A DNA stretch of 9,881 nt, taken from the NCBI GenBank assembly GCA_020847355.1, contig JADLCG010000178.1, positions 1 to 9,881 of the forward strand, written 5' to 3'. The notes beneath the pieces were generated by a model. The model had not been told where the DNA came from. It made no database searches and saw only the letters and a list, made by a program, of their open reading frames with translations. Within the stretch, counting starts at the first letter, position 1; every line of letters starts with the position of its first letter. A program made the position numbers and the translations under genes. This stretch comes from Anaerolineales bacterium (GTDB taxonomy: Bacteria; Chloroflexota; Anaerolineae; Anaerolineales; Villigracilaceae). This document shows, piece by piece, positions 6,466 through 9,881 of the stretch.

Positions 6466-7626
6466 TTAAATGAATTTGCTATTCAAACTTCTGGCTTTCT
6501 CAACCAGCGCAGGCAAAGTTTTCAAAAACGAATCAACTTGTTCGGCGGCGGAATCTTTACCGAGCGTTATGCGTAAAGAACCCAATGCCCAATCGCGCGA
6601 ATAACCCAAAGCCGTCAGCGCTTCGCTCGGTTCGGGATTGCCCGTTTTACACGCCGAGCCGGAAGAGCAGGCAAAACCCGCCGAATCCAAAAGCTGTAAA
6701 AGCAAGTTGCCGTCCACATCCTTGAAAACAAAAGAAGCGTGATTCGGTAAGCGCTCGGTCGGATGACCCGTCAATTGAACTTCAGGAATCGCTTCAAGAA
6801 TACTGCCAATCAGTTGATCGCGCAGAGGTTGCACATGCGCATTACGACTCTCACGCTCTTCAAACGCCAAACTCAACGCCTCAGCCAAGCCGACGATATA
6901 CGGCACGTTGTGCGTTCCAGCCCGCTGACCGTTTTCCTGCCCGCCGCCCGTCTGATGCGGGACGAGATTCACGCCAGCGCGTACATACAGCGCGCCCACG
7001 CCTTTGGGTCCGTAAAATTTATGCGCGCCCAACGACAACAAATCTACGTTCAGTTTGGTCACGTCCAAGTCTAAATATGCGGCGGCTTGAACTGCATCTG
7101 TATGAAAAAGAACGCGGTTTGCTCTGGCAATTGCGGCTAAATCTGCAATTGGATTAATCGTCCCGATTTCGTTATTGGCATACATCACGGAAGTCAGCGC
7201 GGTCGCGTCACAAACAGCCTTGCGCAAAGTCTCGCGCTTCACTGCGCCGTGCTGGTCAACATCCAGCCATTCCAGCAAAAAGCCGTATTCCTGCGCCAAT
7301 TGTTCCGCCGTTTTAGCGACTGCCGGATGTTCGGTCTTGGCGGTCAAAATCCAGCGTTCGCCGGAGGTTTTATAACGCGCCAATGCCGCGCCGCGCACAG
7401 CAAGATTATCCGCTTCTGAGCCGCCGGAAGTGAACACGATTTCCGCGGGCTGGCAATGCAAAACCCTAGCCACTTTTTCGCGGGCATCTTCCAAAGCTCT
7501 TTCGGCTTTCTGCCCAAATTGGTGAATTGAAGACGGATTCCCGTAATTTTCGCGGAAGTATGGAAGCATTCGATTTAGGACGCGCTCATCCAACGGCGTA
7601 GTAGCGGCGTGATCAAAATAAAACAT
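6466..7626 (-). CDS. Cysteine desulfurase, IscS/NifS type (class V aminotransferase)
   Basis: PLP enzyme that takes sulfur from cysteine as an enzyme-bound persulfide for Fe-S cluster or tRNA thiolation pathways; cytoplasmic. Features: FDHAATTPLDERV (4-16), TSGGSEADNLAV (66-77), TEHPAV (98-103; H100 stacks on PLP), HTDAVQ (175-180; D177 and Q180 contact PLP), SLGAHKFYGPKGVGAL (198-213; K203 forms the PLP Schiff base), GGGQENGQRAGTHN (227-240) and the mobile loop SSGSACKTG (321-329), with C326 as the sulfur-accepting cysteine. Length (386) is standard and nothing is missing. No IscU, IscR or MnmA gene is adjacent, so the sulfur acceptor is unknown. It heads the minus-strand operon. The only ATG sits 7 bases from a consensus -10 box and there is no Shine-Dalgarno sequence, fitting leaderless expression. 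Confidence 0.96.
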   Translation of the reverse strand: MFYFDHAATTPLDERVLNRMLPYFRENYGNPSSIHQFGQKAERALEDAREKVARVLHCQPAEIVFTSGGSEADNLAVRGAALARYKTSGERWILTAKTEHPAVAKTAEQLAQEYGFLLEWLDVDQHGAVKRETLRKAVCDATALTSVMYANNEIGTINPIADLAAIARANRVLFHTDAVQAAAYLDLDVTKLNVDLLSLGAHKFYGPKGVGALYVRAGVNLVPHQTGGGQENGQRAGTHNVPYIVGLAEALSLAFEERESRNAHVQPLRDQLIGSILEAIPEVQLTGHPTERLPNHASFVFKDVDGNLLLQLLDSAGFACSSGSACKTGNPEPSEALTALGYSRDWALGSLRITLGKDSAAEQVDSFLKTLPALVEKARSLNSKFI

Positions 7627-7633
7627 AGCGCAG

Positions 7634-7662
7634 ATTATAGCAAATTATTTTCTCAATGATAA
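7634..7662 (-). promoter_or_regulatory. Promoter of the desulfurase-baseplate J-ruvX-mltG operon
   Basis: On the minus strand a perfect TATAAT (7634-7639) is preceded by TGC, giving an extended -10. A 17-base spacer separates it from TTATCA (7657-7662; 4 of 6 match TTGACA). Seven bases separate the -10 box from the ATG ending at 7626, so transcription should start at or about a base from the start codon. Confidence 0.65.
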
Positions 7663-7665
7663 AAT
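7637..7665 (+). promoter_or_regulatory. Promoter of the GT-C-like gene, facing the operon promoter
   Basis: On the plus strand TGATAAAAT gives an extended -10 with TAAAAT at 7660-7665 (5 of 6 match TATAAT). The best -35 at a 17-base spacing, ATAGCA (7637-7642), is poor. The -10 ends 6 bases before the ATG at 7672, again predicting little or no leader. The -10 box overlaps the -35 of the opposite promoter, and the -35 overlaps the opposite -10. A 6-bp inverted repeat, TATTTT (7646-7651) and AAAATA (7661-7666), also lies here but may be chance in AT-rich DNA. Confidence 0.5.
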
Positions 7666-7671
7666 ACCAAA

Positions 7672-9081
7672 ATGCGTAGAGATTGGAAATTTATGACGAG
7701 CGCCGCGTTAACTGGCGCGCTCGTCATCCTATTTTATTTATGGTGCGTCACGCTGGGCTTATGGCGGGATTTTCCGCCCTCCACCAACTATTATGATTTA
7801 CAAGCCAGCGCTTTTCGGCACGGTCAACTGGCTCTGCAAGTTCAGCCAGATTCTGCTTTACTAGCCTTAGAAAACCCATACGACCCGAATCAACGCGCAA
7901 ACGTCGAAGTCCTGTGGGATGCCACGCTCTATCGCGGAAAATACTATCTATATTGGGGACCTGTTCCGGCGCTTTTGCTTGTTCCGCTCAAATTCTTTTC
8001 GGCGCGTGAAATTGGCGATAATCATCTAACATTCCTCTTGCTTTCAGGCGCGTTTCTCTTTCTTGCATTGATCGTCTATCATGTTTGGCAAACTTATTTC
8101 AAAACGCTTCCCCAGCCCATCGTCCTTGCCAGCCTCGCTCTGGCGGGGCTGATCAACCCCCTGCCGTATGTATTGATCGAAGCCAGAATTTACGAAGCGG
8201 CAATCGCCGCCGGTCAATTTTTTTTTCTCGGCGGGTTGTATTTTTTCTTCAGCGCTTTCAATCAGCCGAGCCGCCTCAAACTCACGCTTGCAGGAATTTT
8301 ATTCGCTATGGCAGTCGGTTCGCGCACCACGCTCGCCTTCCCGATTGGTTTCTTGGCGCTGCTTTTCTTGATTTGGTCTTTCAAAAACCATAAAGCAAAT
8401 TTGATTCCGCAAGCGCTCGCATTGGCGACGCCGCTCATCATCGGCGCATTGCTCTACGCTTGGTATAACTTCGCGCGCTTTGGCTCGGCGCTTGAATTCG
8501 GTTACAGCTATCAACTCACCGGCTTCAACATTCACGAACGTATTCGGGATATATTCGCGCTCGCCTATCTCCCGCCAAATTTATTCAAAACCTTATTCAA
8601 CCCGCTGGAACTCAACGCCGCGTTTCCATTCGTCAAAGCGACTTTATGGGGCGGGCCGCAAAGCTGGTTAACTGCCTACGCGCCAAAAATCTATTACTAC
8701 TTCTCCGAAGGCGTAAGCGGGTTATTTATTGCCAGTCCATTTTTGATCTTCGCTTTTCTAAAAAAACAAAAAAATATTTTCTGGATTTCCGTCTCCCTGA
8801 CCGGTTCGGCGCTTCTGCTTTTTTTCGCCGCCCAAATATTTTTCTACGCCGCCATGCGCTACCTACTGGACTTTGTGCCGACTCTTGCGCTTCTGGCATT
8901 GTTCGGCGTCTGGAGCAGGTTTGAAGCGCTGAACAACAAACGGTTCTTTTCCGCGTTGGCATTAATGCTTTGGGCTTATACTATCGTCATCGGAATTTTA
9001 TTGCCGCTTTCAAGCAACATAAAAAGAATAAAAGAATTCAATCCTGAGCTACTCGTTCAGCTCGTCAACTTCTTCAAATAA
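7672..9081 (+). CDS. GT-C-like integral membrane protein (putative glycosyltransferase)
   Basis: A 469-residue membrane protein with roughly 11-12 hydrophobic segments (about 12-30, 93-109, 118-138, 148-168, 176-196, 203-236 as two, 246-264, 346-364, 370-392, 395-414, 424-446). The first loop carries YYDLQASAFRHGQLAL (40-55), NPYDP (68-72) and LWDATLYRGKYYLYWGPVP (81-99). A middle loop has WYNFARFGSALEFGYSYQL (264-282) and a late segment has RYLLDFVPTLALLALFG (396-412). This layout, an acidic first external loop followed by many membrane helices, is that of GT-C glycosyltransferases (GT39-like) that use lipid-linked sugars. D42 or D83 could be the catalytic acid; this is inference. No exact family or acceptor is recognised. 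The ATG is 45 bases from the divergent desulfurase gene, with no Shine-Dalgarno sequence. It is followed after 12 bases by the helix-hairpin-helix gene. Confidence 0.7.
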   Translation: MRRDWKFMTSAALTGALVILFYLWCVTLGLWRDFPPSTNYYDLQASAFRHGQLALQVQPDSALLALENPYDPNQRANVEVLWDATLYRGKYYLYWGPVPALLLVPLKFFSAREIGDNHLTFLLLSGAFLFLALIVYHVWQTYFKTLPQPIVLASLALAGLINPLPYVLIEARIYEAAIAAGQFFFLGGLYFFFSAFNQPSRLKLTLAGILFAMAVGSRTTLAFPIGFLALLFLIWSFKNHKANLIPQALALATPLIIGALLYAWYNFARFGSALEFGYSYQLTGFNIHERIRDIFALAYLPPNLFKTLFNPLELNAAFPFVKATLWGGPQSWLTAYAPKIYYYFSEGVSGLFIASPFLIFAFLKKQKNIFWISVSLTGSALLLFFAAQIFFYAAMRYLLDFVPTLALLALFGVWSRFEALNNKRFFSALALMLWAYTIVIGILLPLSSNIKRIKEFNPELLVQLVNFFK

Positions 9082-9089
9082 AAGGTGAT
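9081..9089 (+). promoter_or_regulatory. Shine-Dalgarno site of the helix-hairpin-helix gene
   Basis: AAAGGTGAT overlaps the last base of the preceding stop codon and lies 4 bases before the ATG at 9094. It matches the core complement of the 16S rRNA 3' end (AGGTGAT), which fixes this start. Confidence 0.8.
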
Positions 9090-9093
9090 TTAT

Positions 9094-9881
9094 ATGACCG
9101 ACTTTCTGAACTTCCTCAACGCCGCCGAGCTAGAAACGCTCATGCAAACTCCCGGCATTTCGCAAACGCTCGCCGAAAATCTAATCGCCGCCCGCCCGTT
9201 TGAAACGATTGAAGATTGCTTACAAGTCAAAGGCATGGGCAAAGCCTTGCTCGCCAAACTGAAAGCCTCTGCTGAGGCGCAGGCAGATGAATCCGTAAGC
9301 CGAGCCCTGATTCCCGTCGCGGAAGAGGCGCTGTATGTCCCCGAAGAAGAAGAGACTCCGCCTAATCCTAAATCGAATGCCGAAGATCAGCCGTCTTTTT
9401 GGTCGCGTTTAGGAAGCGCTTTTGCAAATTTCCTACGCGCTTTAATTCGCTTGATCTTCGTCGGCGCATTGATTTTCGGCGTTGGAGCCGCGCTGTATTA
9501 TGGCTTGCCATACATCAACCAAACCTTCATCGCGCCAGTGGAAAAGAACACGGCGCAAATCAATCAACTCGCGGACGAGATTACCGCTTTGCAGACGCAA
9601 ATCAGCGCGGGCGATCAGCGCGTTACGGCGCTGGGGGCTTCTATCCAAGCGCAAACTAATGCACTTGAAAGGTTAACTGTGGTGCAAATCGCCTTAGAAA
9701 CCAAGCTAAAAGAAAATAACGATCAAGCCTTGCTTGAAATTAAAAATCAAGTGGCGCTGAGCCGCGCTTTAGATATGCTCGGGCGCGCTAGATTATATTT
9801 GGCGCAAAGTAATTTTGGTTTGGCGAGAGAAGATGTGCAAAGCGCGCGCGATGTATTGTTCGCTTTGGCAAACGAGACCAA
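9094..9881 (+). CDS. Helix-hairpin-helix, membrane-anchored coiled-coil protein (3' end cut off)
   Basis: The frame stays open to the window edge; 262 codons are visible. Residues 8-57 form a helix-hairpin-helix pair (LNAAELETLMQTPGISQTLA, then IEDCLQVKGMGKALLAKLK), of the ComEA-like type that often binds DNA without sequence specificity. An acidic, proline-containing stretch follows (about 61-100, including PEEEETPP). One membrane segment lies at about 114-138. Residues about 148-215 look like a coiled coil rich in Gln, Leu and Ala. The last visible part (about 219-260, RALDMLGRARLYLAQSNFGL and following) resembles the paired helices at the end of HemX or Mic60-type proteins, though this is only a visual likeness. 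The N-terminal domain would be cytoplasmic and the coiled coil outside. Probably co-transcribed with the preceding membrane protein gene. Function unknown; tethering DNA to the membrane is one possibility. Confidence 0.7.
   Translation, partial: MTDFLNFLNAAELETLMQTPGISQTLAENLIAARPFETIEDCLQVKGMGKALLAKLKASAEAQADESVSRALIPVAEEALYVPEEEETPPNPKSNAEDQPSFWSRLGSAFANFLRALIRLIFVGALIFGVGAALYYGLPYINQTFIAPVEKNTAQINQLADEITALQTQISAGDQRVTALGASIQAQTNALERLTVVQIALETKLKENNDQALLEIKNQVALSRALDMLGRARLYLAQSNFGLAREDVQSARDVLFALANET

Noticed and set aside
8218..8226. Run of nine T in the GT-C-like gene as a slippage site
   Set aside because: It encodes Phe residues in a membrane helix where T-rich codons are expected; several shorter runs occur nearby, so it does not stand out.
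1..9881. CRISPR array, tRNA/rRNA gene, insertion sequence, integrase or defence gene
   Set aside because: No spaced direct repeats, cloverleaf, transposase motif or terminal inverted repeats were found on reading both strands; the only tandem repeat is the heptamer array.

Overview
The window reads as an ordinary, gene-dense bacterial chromosome segment. It has eight to nine genes, very short gaps, no rRNA, tRNA, CRISPR or transposase, and about half GC. The mixture of genes points to Chloroflexota, most likely class Anaerolineae. The clues are an M14 peptidase with a Thr/Pro-rich surface linker, a membrane-anchored baseplate-J-like protein with no phage genes around it, a multi-membrane-segment GT-C-like protein, and an iscS-like / ruvX / mltG gene string. 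This placement is inferred from gene content, not from a marker gene.

Block 1 (1-3331, + strand): the 3' end of a gene whose product resembles the C-terminal domain of CinA but is shortened. One base after its stop comes a membrane-tethered zinc carboxypeptidase (M14). After 33 bases and a strong Shine-Dalgarno sequence comes a 658-residue protein that joins an MTA/SAH-deaminase-type amidohydrolase to a CYTH-like triphosphate-tunnel domain. This fusion is the most unusual protein in the window.

Block 2 (3337-7626, - strand, read right to left): cysteine desulfurase, then a membrane-anchored baseplate-J-like protein, then RuvX (YqgF), then MltG. Gaps are 12, 14 and 52 bases, so this is probably one operon. 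None of the four genes has a recognisable Shine-Dalgarno sequence. The ruvX-mltG gap is filled by an array of twelve 7-bp units (AGGTTNN as read on the + strand). The array runs into ruvX, encodes its last 11 residues and supplies its stop codon. Block 2 meets block 1 tail to tail with only 5 bases between stop codons.

Block 3 (7672-9881, + strand): a GT-C-like integral membrane protein. After 12 bases and a good Shine-Dalgarno sequence comes a protein with a helix-hairpin-helix domain, one membrane segment and a coiled coil, cut by the window edge. Blocks 2 and 3 diverge from a 45-bp gap holding two face-to-face extended -10 promoters. Each places its predicted transcription start at or within about a base of the start codon, so both messages may be leaderless and the two promoters may exclude each other.

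The genes do not form an obvious single pathway. Block 2 combines sulfur transfer, RNA/DNA processing and peptidoglycan-strand termination, a grouping that partly recalls the yrvO / yrrK / yrrL region of Bacillus. I see no defence island or mobile element. The items most worth a second look are the amidohydrolase-CYTH fusion, the heptamer array that has become coding sequence, the interlocked leaderless promoters, and the housekeeping-context baseplate-J protein.
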